The translations under genes and the position numbers were made by a program. From Rhizobium sp. CCGE 510 (GTDB lineage Bacteria > Pseudomonadota > Alphaproteobacteria > Rhizobiales > Rhizobiaceae), in NCBI RefSeq assembly GCF_000292525.1, contig NZ_AEYF01000044.1, positions 496,001-560,000 on the forward strand: 64,000 nucleotides of DNA, in the 5' to 3' direction. Positions 52,794 to 63,269 of this stretch are shown here, piece by piece. The stretch's first letter is position 1. Every line of letters starts with the position of its first letter. The notes beneath the pieces were generated by a model. It worked only from the letters and a program-made list of their open reading frames with translations, searched no databases and had not been told where the DNA came from.

Positions 52794-53312
52794 TTACTTC
52801 TGGCGGCGCGTCGTTTCGAACAGGAACCAGGTGCGGCGCTCACCCTCGTCGATCCAGTTCTCGATCAGGCTGGCGGTTGCAACATCATTATGCTCGTCGC
52901 AGAGACCATGCACCTCGCGCAGCAGCGAAACGAGCTGGGCATTGTCCTCGCGCAGTTCCGACAGCATGTCCTCGGCCGTGACGAAATCGGCGTCATTGTC
53001 GGCAATGCGCTGCTGGCGGGCGATCTGGCCGATGGAGCGCAGCGTCACGCCGCCGATCTTGCGGGCGCGCTCGGCAATATCGTCGGTCATGGCGAAGATC
53101 TGCGCTGCCTGTTCGTCGAGCAGCAGATGATAATCGCGAAAATGCGGGCCGGACATGTGCCAGTGGAAGTTTTTGGTCTTCACATAAAGCGTGAAGACAT
53201 CGGCGAGCAGCGCGGTCAGCGCCGCCGAAATATCGGTGACGGCATTGGTCGGCAGGGTGGAAGGGGTCTTGAGCGGCGAAAGCCTGCGGGTCTCGGCTGA
53301 TGAAGGGGACAT
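52794..53312 (-). CDS. dps: Dps-type DNA-protection ferritin
   Basis: Dodecameric mini-ferritin of 172 residues that binds DNA and oxidises iron with peroxide. The ferroxidase region is TKNFHWHMSGPHFRDYHLLLDEQA, with the two histidines and the Asp/Glu set, and the IFAMTDDIAERARKIGG block follows. ATG 53312 follows AAGGAG. It is divergent from the LysE-type gene across a 233-base spacer where I recognise no binding site. Confidence 0.95.
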   Translation of the reverse strand: MSPSSAETRRLSPLKTPSTLPTNAVTDISAALTALLADVFTLYVKTKNFHWHMSGPHFRDYHLLLDEQAAQIFAMTDDIAERARKIGGVTLRSIGQIARQQRIADNDADFVTAEDMLSELREDNAQLVSLLREVHGLCDEHNDVATASLIENWIDEGERRTWFLFETTRRQK

Positions 53313-53545
53313 TCATTTTCTCCTTGGTGATGAAATCTCGACGGCGCCGTCGATCTTTTCGGGAAGCGCAAAGGATGCTGATGGCGCGCGTGCAGAGAGA
53401 AAACTAGCAAGGCCGGATCGCTTTCCAAGTGGCCTATCGTTCAGCAGACCTATTCCTTATGGTTATGGATCGATCAGCGCCGACGCATTGATGAGGCGGC
53501 GAGGCGCGCCTATAGAGAGGTCGCGCAATCCAGTGGATATCAAAG

Positions 53546-54163
53546 ATGAGCCTCGCCGCACTGATCACCTATGCCGGAGCGCTGTTCATCGCCGCCGCCA
53601 TTCCCGGGCCGGGGATTACCGCGATCGTCGCCCGCGCGCTCGGCTCGAATTTCCGCGAGACCTTCTTCATGGGCCTCGGCCTGGTGCTCGGCGACATGAC
53701 CTATCTCACCGCGGTCATTCTCGGCCTGGCCTTCGTGGCGCAGACCTTCACCGAGGTGTTCATCGTCATCAAGATCGCCGGCGCCCTCTATCTCGGTTAC
53801 ATCGCCTGGAAACTCTGGACGGCGGGCCTGCTGCCGCAGGACATCGCGGCGAAGAAATCCAGCAATGTCGGCCTGTCCTTCCTCTCCGGCCTGCTGGTGA
53901 CGCTCGGCAATCCGAAGACGATGCTGTTCTATGTCGCGCTGGTGCCGACGCTGATCGATATCGGCAATATCAGCTTACGCGACTATGCGATGCTGCTTGC
54001 GGTGACCTTCGTGGTGCTGATCGCCGTGCTGGTGCCCTATATGCTGCTGGCCTCGCGGGCCCGGACGATGCTGAAGCGACCGCGCGCGCTCCAAACGCTG
54101 AACCGGGTCGCTTCAGGCATCCTGGCCGGCACGGCGGCCTTCATCGCCACCCGGGCGGCCTGA
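53546..54163 (+). CDS. LysE/RhtB-family amino-acid exporter
   Basis: Membrane protein of 205 residues with about six hydrophobic segments. The N-terminus YAGALFIAAAIPGPGITAIVARALG carries the PGP motif of the family, and GLVLGDMTYLTAVILGLAF continues it. Members export lysine, homoserine, threonine or related amines; the substrate here is unknown. It precedes cysK by 143 bases. Confidence 0.9.
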   Translation: MSLAALITYAGALFIAAAIPGPGITAIVARALGSNFRETFFMGLGLVLGDMTYLTAVILGLAFVAQTFTEVFIVIKIAGALYLGYIAWKLWTAGLLPQDIAAKKSSNVGLSFLSGLLVTLGNPKTMLFYVALVPTLIDIGNISLRDYAMLLAVTFVVLIAVLVPYMLLASRARTMLKRPRALQTLNRVASGILAGTAAFIATRAA

Positions 54164-54306
54164 AATAAACGTCCGGCAAGAAACGGTTTTCAAAGGTTTT
54201 TTTCTCCCGCCCCGCTCCCTCGGGGTGATCGCGGTCTGGCCTCTTCAGGCCTTTGACCCTATTCTCCTCCTCGATTTCAGAAGCAGGATTTCAAAGGGAG
54301 TCACTC

Positions 54307-55269
<963 letters not shown>

Positions 55270-55581
55270 GGCTGGCTTTCCCCGGGGCTTCTCCGGTCAT
55301 CTAATCTCCGCAGAGTATCGGGGCGCTTCGGCGCCCTGTCAGGCTGTTGACAATGTCGGTCAAGTTCTTTCGTCATGCTCGGCACAAGGGCGGAGGTGTC
55401 CTCTTCAGAGCGCTCCGCTCCACAATTCTCTATCGGATAATATCTGCTTTCACGAAAGCAGTAGGCAGCATCAAACCCCTATCGATTTTTTATCGAATTG
55501 TTGGGTTTGATGCGTCATTCGACCTAGCTGTGCAATTGCGTCAAAGCACAATTCGAACGAGCTATTTTGAGAGGATGTAAG
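55270..55581. other. AT-richer spacer with two stem-loops
   Basis: No convincing gene. After the cysK hairpin the base composition falls below that of the neighbours. CTGCTTTC (55445-55452) faces GAAAGCAG (55455-55462). GCATCAAACCC (55469-55479) faces GGGTTTGATGC (55504-55514) around an AT-rich 24-base loop that contains two ATCGA boxes. These could be leader structures or remnants of an inserted element. An open frame at 55347-55580 overlaps them but has no family resemblance. Confidence 0.6.
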
Positions 55582-56019
55582 GTGGCGGTCTATCTTCCCA
55601 ATCCGGTAACCGAGGCCTGATACATCGAACTGATGGACAAGGAGGCTTATGATAGCGCAGTCGTAGCAAACGACGTCATGTTCTATACGGGCACGAGGAA
55701 ACACGAAGAGCTATCGAAGTACGACCGTCGCGACCCAAACATCTACATGCCGGCTTTCAAAGATGCGATCAAGGAAGCGAAGAAGTGCGCAAAAGCCTAA
55801 TTTTCTTACTCTTTCACGGATTTCAGCGAAGATGATTTCCGCGACATCGTGGTCGCGATCAAGAACAGATACATCGAACACAAAGGCTCTCATATCGCTG
55901 CTATTAAAATCGAGCGCAGTGATGGCGACGCGCGCGCTTTGATCGTTGTGCATTTTGCCGACGACGAGAATGCAGCGGCTTGGCAGAAGAAGTATGAGAA
56001 TCAAGAGATGAACGACTAA
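55582..56019 (+). pseudogene. Unknown gene with two in-frame stop codons
   Basis: One continuous frame reads VAVYLPNPVTEA, TGA (55618-55620), YIELMDKEAYDSAVVANDVM and on to KKCAKA, TAA (55798-55800), FSYSFTDFSEDDFRDIVVAI and on to KYENQEMND, TAA (56017-56019). All three parts look like ordinary soluble protein, and the third has no plausible start of its own, so this looks like one decayed gene of about 145 codons. The middle part (55633-55797, 55 residues from ATG) could still be made as a small protein. No family recognised. Confidence 0.55.
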
Positions 56020-56051
56020 TTTCGGTCGAGGCCAAACCCGAGAGGTACCAG

Positions 56052-56735
56052 ATGAAAGATCCCGTTCGTATCGGTGCTCTCGTAGCAGCGCCAATTCTCT
56101 TGGCGCTGTTCGTCTATTTTCTGTTTATCGACGCGCCCGGTCGTTACACTGCTGTTGGTTTTATGATCGCCTTCGCCGTATTGGCGACCCGCTTACGCGA
56201 CTTAAAGAATCTGGACTTCGGCACGACCGGCATTAAAGCGGAACTTGAACAGAAATTGGCGGAAGCTCAGGCGACCATCACACAGTTACAGCGGATAGCC
56301 GAGCTGTTCGGGAAAATCAGTGTCGAGCAGATTTCGATGAGCAACCGAATGACCGGTCTGTCCTCCGAGAAAAAGCGCGAGTTCATATCCAACATCAATA
56401 GTGAACTGAGGGCAATTGGCATTCCTGACGAACGCGTGAAGGATGCAATTTCTTCGCAACGAGCCTTCGACATCTACGACTACTATTGGTGGGTTTCTCA
56501 GGCGCTTCAGGCAAATCCATCGCTGAGCGAATTCGAGGCGTTCAAGAATTTCCATCAGGAATTCCCACACGTGGATATCGGCTCGACCCCTTCGCCGTCA
56601 GAAGTCTCGGCATATCTGGCGCGTTACGGCATCACGCAGGGTGAAGGTATCGAGCGGCTGAAAGACTGGAGACACTACGAGGAAACTGGCCAACATCGTC
56701 GCGTGAAACTGTGGGATGCACGACACTATTCGTGA
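56052..56735 (+). CDS. Unknown membrane protein with coiled coil
   Basis: 227 residues. Two hydrophobic segments at residues about 8-26 and 32-48 (ILLALFVYFLFI; AVGFMIAFAVLATRL) are followed by a coiled coil (AELEQKLAEAQATITQLQRIAELFGK) and a mostly helical, aromatic-rich C-terminal part (IYDYYWWVSQALQ). I do not recognise the family. It starts 32 bases after the decayed gene and is, like it, less GC-rich than the neighbours, suggesting a horizontally acquired pair. It is convergent with comM. Confidence 0.75.
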   Translation: MKDPVRIGALVAAPILLALFVYFLFIDAPGRYTAVGFMIAFAVLATRLRDLKNLDFGTTGIKAELEQKLAEAQATITQLQRIAELFGKISVEQISMSNRMTGLSSEKKREFISNINSELRAIGIPDERVKDAISSQRAFDIYDYYWWVSQALQANPSLSEFEAFKNFHQEFPHVDIGSTPSPSEVSAYLARYGITQGEGIERLKDWRHYEETGQHRRVKLWDARHYS

Positions 56736-56754
56736 GTGCTTCAGCGCCTCTTCC

Positions 56755-58287
56755 TTACGCCGCCGCCGTCAACCTCTCACCAGCGATCCTATAGGAGATC
56801 GCTTCGGCCAGATGCAGGCGGCCGACGGTCGGTTTGCCGTCGAGATCGGCGAGGGTGCGGGCGACCTTGAGGACGCGGTGGTAGCCGCGGGCGGAGAATT
56901 TCATTTTTTCGGCAGCGTCGCGCAGCAGTTGCAGGCCGCCGGCGTCGGGTTCGGCGAGTTTCTCGATCATTGCGGTGGAGCAGCGGGCATTGGTGCCTAT
57001 GCCCTTGGCGCCGGCGGCCTCGAAACGCTGCTGCTGCAATTCGCGGGCGCGGGCAACGCGGCGGGCGACGTCGGCGCTGGCTTCGGCCGCCATCGGCCGG
57101 ATCAGATCGGCGGCGGAGACGGCCGGAACGTCGATGCGGATATCGATGCGATCCATCAGCGGGCCGGAGATGCGGGCCTGGTAATCGCTCATGCAGCGCG
57201 GGCCGCGGGCGCAGGTACGACCGGGTTCGCCGGCCATGCCGCAGCGGCAGGGATTCATTGCTGCGATCAGCTGGAATTTCGCCGGATAGGAGACGCGGTG
57301 ATTGGCACGGGCGATGACGCACTCGCCGCCTTCGAGCGGCTGGCGCAGCGCATCGAGCGCCTGCGGGGTGAATTCGGGAAATTCGTCGAGGAAGAGCACG
57401 CCGTGATGGGCAAGCGAGGCCTCGCCGGGACGGGCGCGGATGCCGCCGCCGACCAGCGCCGCCATGGTGGCGGAATGATGCGGGGTGCGAAACGGCCGGC
57501 GGTCGGACAGCTTACCGCCGGAGAGCTGGCCGGCGATCGAATGGACCATCGAAACCTCGAGCAGTTCGGCGGCCGACAGCGGCGGCAGGATCGACGGCAG
57601 TCGTGCCGCCAGCATCGACTTGCCGGAGCCGGGAGGCCCGACCATCAAGAGATTATGGCCGCCGGCGGCCGCCACTTCGAGCGCCCGCTTGGCGCTTTCC
57701 TGGCCCTTGATCTCGGCGAGATCCGGCAGGTTGGCGGCATTGGCGCGGATCGACGCTTCCGGCCTGGACAGCACCTGCGTGCCGCGGAAATGATTGGCAA
57801 GGGCAATCAGGCTGCGGGGGGCGAGAATATTGACCTCGGCGCCGGCCCAGGCGGCCTCTGCGCCGCTTTCGGCCGGGCAGATCAGCCCCTTGCCGAGCCC
57901 ATTGGCGCCGATCGCCGCCGGCAGCGCGCCTGAAATGGCGGCAATCGTGCCGTCGAGGTTAAGTTCGCCGACGACGACATAGTCCGCCAACGCATCGGCG
58001 GGGATGGCGCCGAGCGCGGCCATCAAGGCCAGCGCGATCGGCAGGTCGAAATGCGAGCCTTCTTTCGGCAGATCGGCCGGCGCCAGATTGACCGTTACCC
58101 GCTTGGCCGGCAGCGCCAGGCCGGAGGCGTGAAGGGCCGCTTGCACACGCTCGCGGCTTTCGGCCACCGCCTTGTCAGGCAGGCCGACGATCTGCATGCC
58201 GACCTTGCCGGGAGCGACCATGACCTGAACCTCGACCGGCACACCTTCGATGCCCTGAAATGCCACCGTACTGACACGCGCGACCAT
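56755..58287 (-). CDS. comM: ComM/YifB family Mg-chelatase-like AAA+ ATPase
   Basis: 510 residues: an N-terminal ChlI-type domain (TVAFQGIEGVPVEVQVMVAPGKVGMQIVGLPDKAV), an AAA+ core with Walker A GPPGSGKSMLA and Walker B LFLDEFPEF, and a C-terminal YifB domain. A four-cysteine insert (CRCGMAGEPGRTCARGPRC) is the zinc site of the family. In naturally competent bacteria ComM is a hexameric branch-migration helicase for transformation; most homologues, including rhizobial ones, are of unproven role. Confidence 0.93.
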   Translation of the reverse strand: MVARVSTVAFQGIEGVPVEVQVMVAPGKVGMQIVGLPDKAVAESRERVQAALHASGLALPAKRVTVNLAPADLPKEGSHFDLPIALALMAALGAIPADALADYVVVGELNLDGTIAAISGALPAAIGANGLGKGLICPAESGAEAAWAGAEVNILAPRSLIALANHFRGTQVLSRPEASIRANAANLPDLAEIKGQESAKRALEVAAAGGHNLLMVGPPGSGKSMLAARLPSILPPLSAAELLEVSMVHSIAGQLSGGKLSDRRPFRTPHHSATMAALVGGGIRARPGEASLAHHGVLFLDEFPEFTPQALDALRQPLEGGECVIARANHRVSYPAKFQLIAAMNPCRCGMAGEPGRTCARGPRCMSDYQARISGPLMDRIDIRIDVPAVSAADLIRPMAAEASADVARRVARARELQQQRFEAAGAKGIGTNARCSTAMIEKLAEPDAGGLQLLRDAAEKMKFSARGYHRVLKVARTLADLDGKPTVGRLHLAEAISYRIAGERLTAAA

Positions 58288-58408
58288 AAACCCATCCCCC
58301 TGCCCGCAAACTCTTATACCGCCTGCAACCCGTCAGGGCCAGCAGTTGCAATCTGGCATGGGAGCAGGAATAAAACAAGAACAATGAAGGAACGAAGTCG
58401 GAGATAGA

Positions 58409-58436
58409 CTGTGACCGGGGTTGTGCCCGGTCACAG
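58409..58436 (-). terminator. Inverted repeat between gshB and comM
   Basis: CTGTGACCGGG (58409-58419) faces CCCGGTCACAG (58426-58436), an 11-base perfect stem 26 bases after the gshB stop. There is no T run, so it is a terminator-like hairpin or a processing site. Confidence 0.6.
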
Positions 58437-58462
58437 CAAGCACGTGAGGTCGCGCGGCAGGA

Positions 58463-59410
58463 TCAGCCGCGCTTGCGCTCGATCGCATCCCAGAGCAGGC
58501 TTGCGATATCGGCGCCGCCGAACTTCTTGACCTCGCGGATGCCTGTCGGCGAGGTGACGTTGATCTCGGTCATGTAATCGCCGATCACATCGATGCCGAC
58601 GAGCAGGAAGCCGCGTTCTCTGAGCGCCGGGCCGATACGGTCGCAGATCTCCTGTTCGCGCGCCGTCAGCTCGGTCGCCTCGGCGCGGCCGCCGACATGC
58701 ATGTTGGAGCGGCTGTCATGCTCGGCCGGCACGCGGTTGATGGCGCCGGCGAATTCGCCGTCGACCAGAATGATGCGTTTGTCGCCCTTGCGCACGTCGG
58801 GCAGATATTGCTGGGCGATGAAGGGCTCGCGGAACAGCTGGCCGAACATCTCCAGCAGCGACGAGAGATTGCGGTCGTCGCGGGTCGAATGGAAGACGCC
58901 GGCGCCACCATTGCCATAAAGCGGCTTCAGGATGATATCGCCCATCTCGTCGCGGAAGCGGCGGATTTCGGCGGCATCCTTGGTGATCAGCGTCTTCGGC
59001 ATCAGGTCGGCGAATTCGGTGACGAAGATTTTTTCCGGCGAATTGCGTACCCAGGCCGGATCGTTGACGACCAGCGTCTTCGGGTGGATGCGCTCGAGCA
59101 GATGCGTCGAGGTGATATAGGCCATGTCGAAGGGCGGGTCCTGGCGCAGCAGCACCACGTCCATGGTGGAGAGATCTACGCGCTCCGGGGCGCCAAGCTC
59201 GAAGTGATCACCCTTGACGTCGCGCAGCAGCATCGGCTCGACGCTGGCATAGAGATTGCCGTCGCGGAAGCTCAGGCGCTCGGGCGTGTAATGGAACAGC
59301 CGGTAGCCGCGGGCCTGGGCTTCCAGGCTCATGGCGAAGGTGGAATCGCCTGCGATATTGATGCCGGCGACATGGTCCATCTGGACCGCTACATTGGTGA
59401 TCTTGGCCAT
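58463..59410 (-). CDS. gshB: Glutathione synthetase
   Basis: ATP-grasp ligase of 315 residues joining gamma-glutamylcysteine and glycine. Motifs are VVLLRQDPPFDMAY (N-terminal domain), IILKPLYGNGGAGVF (glycine-rich loop) and GIDVIGDYMTEINVTSPTGIREV (metal and substrate). It is transcribed toward comM. The upstream 59411-59547 spacer holds the ABC-operon terminator. Confidence 0.97.
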   Translation of the reverse strand: MAKITNVAVQMDHVAGINIAGDSTFAMSLEAQARGYRLFHYTPERLSFRDGNLYASVEPMLLRDVKGDHFELGAPERVDLSTMDVVLLRQDPPFDMAYITSTHLLERIHPKTLVVNDPAWVRNSPEKIFVTEFADLMPKTLITKDAAEIRRFRDEMGDIILKPLYGNGGAGVFHSTRDDRNLSSLLEMFGQLFREPFIAQQYLPDVRKGDKRIILVDGEFAGAINRVPAEHDSRSNMHVGGRAEATELTAREQEICDRIGPALRERGFLLVGIDVIGDYMTEINVTSPTGIREVKKFGGADIASLLWDAIERKRG

Positions 59411-59490
59411 TTCCGTCCCTCGCTGAATGCCGGACAGATGTAGGTCGGAGAGATATCAAACGCAACGGCCAATCAGGGACTTCCGGCGCT

Positions 59491-59530
59491 ACAGCGCCGC
59501 GCGTCTTTCCAGACGCACAAGCGGCGCTGC
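59491..59530 (-). terminator. Two-level hairpin after the ABC permease gene
   Basis: Outer arms CAGCGCCGC (59492-59500) and GCGGCGCTG (59521-59529) enclose an inner hairpin GCGTCT, TTCC, AGACGC (59501-59516). On the minus strand it lies 18 bases after the permease stop. No T run follows, so it may be an RNA-stability or rho-linked end. Confidence 0.6.
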
Positions 59531-59547
59531 AGGAGCTTGAATGCTGA

Positions 59548-60570
59548 TCACCGGGTTTCGAGGATGCGCATCAATCGGCCCCGATAGCTGTCGAGAATGA
59601 CGGCAAGCACGATGACGGCGCCGATGACGATCGGCTTGATATTATCGTCGGCGCCCAGCAGCTGCAATCCGGTCGACAGGACCTGCAGAATGCAGGCGCC
59701 GACCAGCGTGCCGATGATCGAGCCTTTGCCGCCCGAGAGGCTGGTGCCGCCGATGATGACGGCGGCGATGGCATTCAGCTCGTAGCCGATGCCGGCAACC
59801 GGGCTGCCGACATTGAGGCGGAGCAAATAGACCATGGCGGCGATGCCGGCGGTCAGCCCGGAAATGGTGAAGACCGCGATCTTGTATTTTTTCGGCTGAT
59901 GTCCGGAGAGCCGGACAGCCTCTTCATTGGTGCCGATGGCGAAGACGAAACGGCCGAAGACGGTGTAGCGCAGCACGAACCAGCCGATGAGGACGACGGC
60001 GACCGCAATCAGGAAGATCGATGGGAGTATGCCCCAGAAGATCAGGTTGCCGAAATCGACGAAGGGCTGCGGCAGGCCGGTGATGGTCGAATTGTCACTG
60101 ACGACGCGGGCCAGGCCGCTGGCGACGTTGAGCATGCCAAGCGTGACGATGAAGGAGGGAAGCTTCCACTTCTCGCAGATCCAGCCGTTGACGGCGCCAA
60201 GCACAGCACCGGTGCCCATCGAAGCCAGGCAAGCGAGAACAATCGCCTGCCAGGGCGAAAAGGCCGGATTGATCATGATCGTTGCGCCGATCACCGTGCA
60301 AAGCGCAAGCAGCGAACCCACCGAAAGATCGATGCCGCCGACCAGGATGACGAAGGTCATTCCGGCAGCAAGGACGGTGTTGATGGCAATCTGCACGAAG
60401 ATCTTCAGGAAATTCTCCGGCGTGGCGAAATAGGGCGCCGTCGCCGAGAAAAACGCCAGGATCAGAATGAGGGCAATGGCGACGCCCGCTTCCTTCATCG
60501 AGATCCGGATCAGCTTGTCCCAGAAGCGCGCCTCTTTTGCCTCGGTCTGTTTTTCAATGTTGGCGGACAC
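59548..60570 (-). CDS. CUT2-type sugar ABC transporter permease (RbsC-like)
   Basis: Membrane subunit of about 340 residues with roughly eight to ten hydrophobic segments. Typical pieces are MTFVILVGGIDLSVGSLLALC and NAIAAVIIGGTSLSGGKGSIIGTLVGA. GTG 60570, behind AAGGAG, is taken as the start; the open frame runs on to 60615 inside the ATPase gene. It overlaps the ATPase gene by 17 bases. Confidence 0.92.
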   Translation of the reverse strand: MSANIEKQTEAKEARFWDKLIRISMKEAGVAIALILILAFFSATAPYFATPENFLKIFVQIAINTVLAAGMTFVILVGGIDLSVGSLLALCTVIGATIMINPAFSPWQAIVLACLASMGTGAVLGAVNGWICEKWKLPSFIVTLGMLNVASGLARVVSDNSTITGLPQPFVDFGNLIFWGILPSIFLIAVAVVLIGWFVLRYTVFGRFVFAIGTNEEAVRLSGHQPKKYKIAVFTISGLTAGIAAMVYLLRLNVGSPVAGIGYELNAIAAVIIGGTSLSGGKGSIIGTLVGACILQVLSTGLQLLGADDNIKPIVIGAVIVLAVILDSYRGRLMRILETR

Positions 60571-62089
60571 GACTGTACTCCTTGTAGGCGAGCGACAGGA
60601 TCCTGCTCTCGTCAAATTGTTCGCGAGCGATTTCGCCGGATATTTTGCCGTCGGAGAAAACGATGATGCGATGGCAAATGCCGATCAGCTCCGGCAGGTC
60701 CGAAGATACCACCAGCACACCTTTTCCTTCGGCGGCAAATTTCCACAACAGCTCGTAAATCTCCGCCTTGGCACCGACATCGATGCCGCGGGTCGGCTCA
60801 TCGAAGATCAGCACCTTGGGGCCGCGGAACAGCCATTTGGCAATGACGACCTTTTGCTGGTTGCCGCCGGAAAAAGTCCTCACCGCCTGATGGATGGAGG
60901 GGGTCTTGATCCGCAGCTCACGCACCAGCCGCTGGGCGTGATCATCCTCCGTTTTGCTGCTGATCAGGCCGTTGCGGGAGATCTTGGCGAGGTCGGTAAT
61001 GGTGGCGTTTTCGGCGCAGCTCATGTCGAGCATCAGGCCCTGCATCTTGCGGTCTTCGGTTGCCAGGCAAAGGCCGGCGGCAACGGCATCCCTCGGTGAA
61101 TTGATTTCGACTGGCTGGCCATTCAGGCGGATTTCGCCTGATGCCTTGAGGTCGGCGGCGAAGAGAGCGCGAACCGCCTCGGTGCGGCCGCTGCCGACAA
61201 GGCCGGCAATGCCGACGATCTCGCCCTTGGCGACGGAAAAGGACAGTTCCGGACTATTGCGCGTCACCTTCAGGCCGGAAACGCCGAGCGCTTCGCCTGA
61301 TACGATGCTGTCGCCTTTGAAAATGCCGTGATCGGAAAGCTTGCGCCCGACCATCAGTTCGACGATGTCTGGGATCGCCAATCCTGCCAGCGGACGGGTG
61401 ATCACGTGCTGGCCGTCGCGCAGCACCGTCACATCGTCACCGACGTCGAAGATCTCCTCCAGCCGGTGCGAGATATAGAGCGTGGTGACACCACGCCGCT
61501 TCAGGCGCTTCAAAATTTCGAAGAGACGATCGACCTCCTTGGAGGTCAGGGTTGCCGTCGGTTCATCGAGAACGAGAAGCTTGCTTTCGTAACAAAGCGC
61601 CTTGGCGATCTCGACCAGCTGCAGCTGCGCGACGCTGAGGCTGCTTGCCAGCGTCGTCGGGGCGACGTCGAGGCCGACCTCTTCGAGGAGTTCGGCCGCC
61701 CTGGCGTTCATCGCCTTATAGTTCACCAGGCCGTAGCGGCGCGGCAGATGTTCGAACAGCAGGTTTTCGGCCACCGTCAGGTTGGACAGCGGGTGCAGCT
61801 CCTGGTGAATGACGCGGATGCCGGCCCGGAACGCTTCCAGCGGCGAGGAGGGATGGTAGGGCTTGCCGTCAAATAGAATATGGCCGTCATCCGGCCTGAA
61901 GACGCCGCCGAGCAGATTGATCAGCGTCGACTTTCCGGCCCCATTTTCGCCGAGGAGAACATGCCCCTTGCCGCGGCCGACCCGCATCGAGACATCCTTG
62001 AGCGCCACGACGCCGGGGAAGCGCTTGCCGATCCCTTCCAGTCTCAGGATGTCGTCATCTGCTGCGTCTGACACGTCGACCTCATGCAC
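60554..62089 (-). CDS. CUT2-type sugar ABC transporter ATPase (RbsA-like)
   Basis: Two fused nucleotide-binding domains, about 511 residues. The first has Walker A LLGENGAGKSTL, the signature LSVAQLQLVEIAKAL and Walker B LLVLDEPTATL. The second is degenerate in its Walker A (GIAGLVGSGRTEAVRAL), as in RbsA, with the signature FSGGNQQKVVIAKWL and VLIFDEPTRGIDVGAK. A GTG at 62089 is the preferred start because RbsA proteins begin shortly before ILRLEGIGKRF; a TTG at 62137 is possible. The stop overlaps the permease start. Confidence 0.9.
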   Translation of the reverse strand: MHEVDVSDAADDDILRLEGIGKRFPGVVALKDVSMRVGRGKGHVLLGENGAGKSTLINLLGGVFRPDDGHILFDGKPYHPSSPLEAFRAGIRVIHQELHPLSNLTVAENLLFEHLPRRYGLVNYKAMNARAAELLEEVGLDVAPTTLASSLSVAQLQLVEIAKALCYESKLLVLDEPTATLTSKEVDRLFEILKRLKRRGVTTLYISHRLEEIFDVGDDVTVLRDGQHVITRPLAGLAIPDIVELMVGRKLSDHGIFKGDSIVSGEALGVSGLKVTRNSPELSFSVAKGEIVGIAGLVGSGRTEAVRALFAADLKASGEIRLNGQPVEINSPRDAVAAGLCLATEDRKMQGLMLDMSCAENATITDLAKISRNGLISSKTEDDHAQRLVRELRIKTPSIHQAVRTFSGGNQQKVVIAKWLFRGPKVLIFDEPTRGIDVGAKAEIYELLWKFAAEGKGVLVVSSDLPELIGICHRIIVFSDGKISGEIAREQFDESRILSLAYKEYSRVRQH

Positions 62090-62231
62090 GATTAGGCGAT
62101 CCTCCACGAGAGGCGCATCGGAGAGGCTCGCAAGCAAGCCTCGTCCGGAGCGATCAACGCGTCGATCGGCGGGTGGTCGTTGGCGCCGGCAGCAAGCCGG
62201 CGCCTCTTTGCCTTGTCGTCGGTAATCCCGA

Positions 62232-63215
62232 TTATTTCAGATCGGCTGCCGTGACGAGCTTGACGTCGGTCTTGACCCAGCCGGTGAATTTTTCGCCGGC
62301 AAGTTCGCGCATGCCATAGTCGATGCCCATGACGGCCATCTGCGCGCCGTACTGTTCGACGGTGGCGAGCATCTTGCCATCCTTGATCAGCGGCTGAACG
62401 GGCGGGATGTTGTCGAAGCCGACAACCTTGATCTTGCCGGCCTGGCCGGCCGCATCGAGAGCCTTGACGACGCCGAGGGCCATCGAGTCGTTGGCGGCCA
62501 TGACGCCCTTGATATCCTTATATTTCGTCAGGAAATTGGTCATGACGGTGTTGGCTTCCTCGGTCTCCCAATGGGCGGTCTTGCTGTCGAGAAGCTCAAG
62601 CTTGCCTGACTTGATGGAGCCCATGAAGCCTTCCTTGCGTTCCTTGCCATTGTCGGCCTCGGGGTTGCCCTCGAGGATGACCACCTTGGCGCCGGGTCCG
62701 AGATCCTTGGCAAGCGCATCGCCGGCAAGCTTTGCGCCTTCCTTGTTGTCAGGCCCGAAGAAAGCCAGATCGATACCGGCCTTCTTCTTGGCCTCGGCAT
62801 CGAGCGGCACGTCGATGTTGATGACCTTGACGCCGGCCTTGACGGCCTTTGCCAGCGGCGTGGCCATCGCCTTTGAATCGGCCGGTGCTACGACGATGAT
62901 ATCGTATTTCTGGGTGACGAAGTTCTCGACGGCGTCGACCTGCGAGGCGAAGTCACGCTCGTCCTTCATGCCGACGGCCTTGAAATCGAACTTGTCCTTG
63001 TTTTCGGCGGCATATTTGTCGGCGCCGGCCTTCATCTGCTTAAAGAACTCATTCGACAGGGATTTCATGATCAGGCCGACCTTCGGCTTCTCGGCCGCAA
63101 AGGCCGGCGACACGCTGCAGGACAGCGCCAGCACCAAGCTGCCGGCAAGGCCGAACTTCAGGGCCGCACGGCGCGGTGCATTGATCAACACGGATTCACG
63201 CTTAAAATTGGACAT
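62232..63215 (-). CDS. Sugar ABC transporter periplasmic binding protein (RbsB-like)
   Basis: 327 residues with an N-terminal signal peptide (basic start, hydrophobic LVLALSCSVSPAFA, cleavage after AFA). The type I periplasmic-binding fold follows: KPKVGLIMKSLSNEFFKQMKAGADK, VVAPADSKAMATPLAKAVKAGVKVI and VVGFDNIPPVQPLIKDG. It is the first gene of the binding protein-ATPase-permease unit. The ligand is not readable, but the CUT2 family takes pentoses, hexoses and polyols. Expression is probably controlled by the divergent LacI protein through the operators upstream. Confidence 0.93.
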   Translation of the reverse strand: MSNFKRESVLINAPRRAALKFGLAGSLVLALSCSVSPAFAAEKPKVGLIMKSLSNEFFKQMKAGADKYAAENKDKFDFKAVGMKDERDFASQVDAVENFVTQKYDIIVVAPADSKAMATPLAKAVKAGVKVINIDVPLDAEAKKKAGIDLAFFGPDNKEGAKLAGDALAKDLGPGAKVVILEGNPEADNGKERKEGFMGSIKSGKLELLDSKTAHWETEEANTVMTNFLTKYKDIKGVMAANDSMALGVVKALDAAGQAGKIKVVGFDNIPPVQPLIKDGKMLATVEQYGAQMAVMGIDYGMRELAGEKFTGWVKTDVKLVTAADLK

Positions 63216-63269
63216 TTTTTCCTCCCGAACGGCTCAGGGCTCAGCTCCATCTGAGTTGCCCGCGGCAAA

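Noticed and set aside
55347..55580. 77-codon frame before the decayed gene
   Set aside because: It covers two perfect hairpins, has no good ribosome-binding site and no recognisable family.
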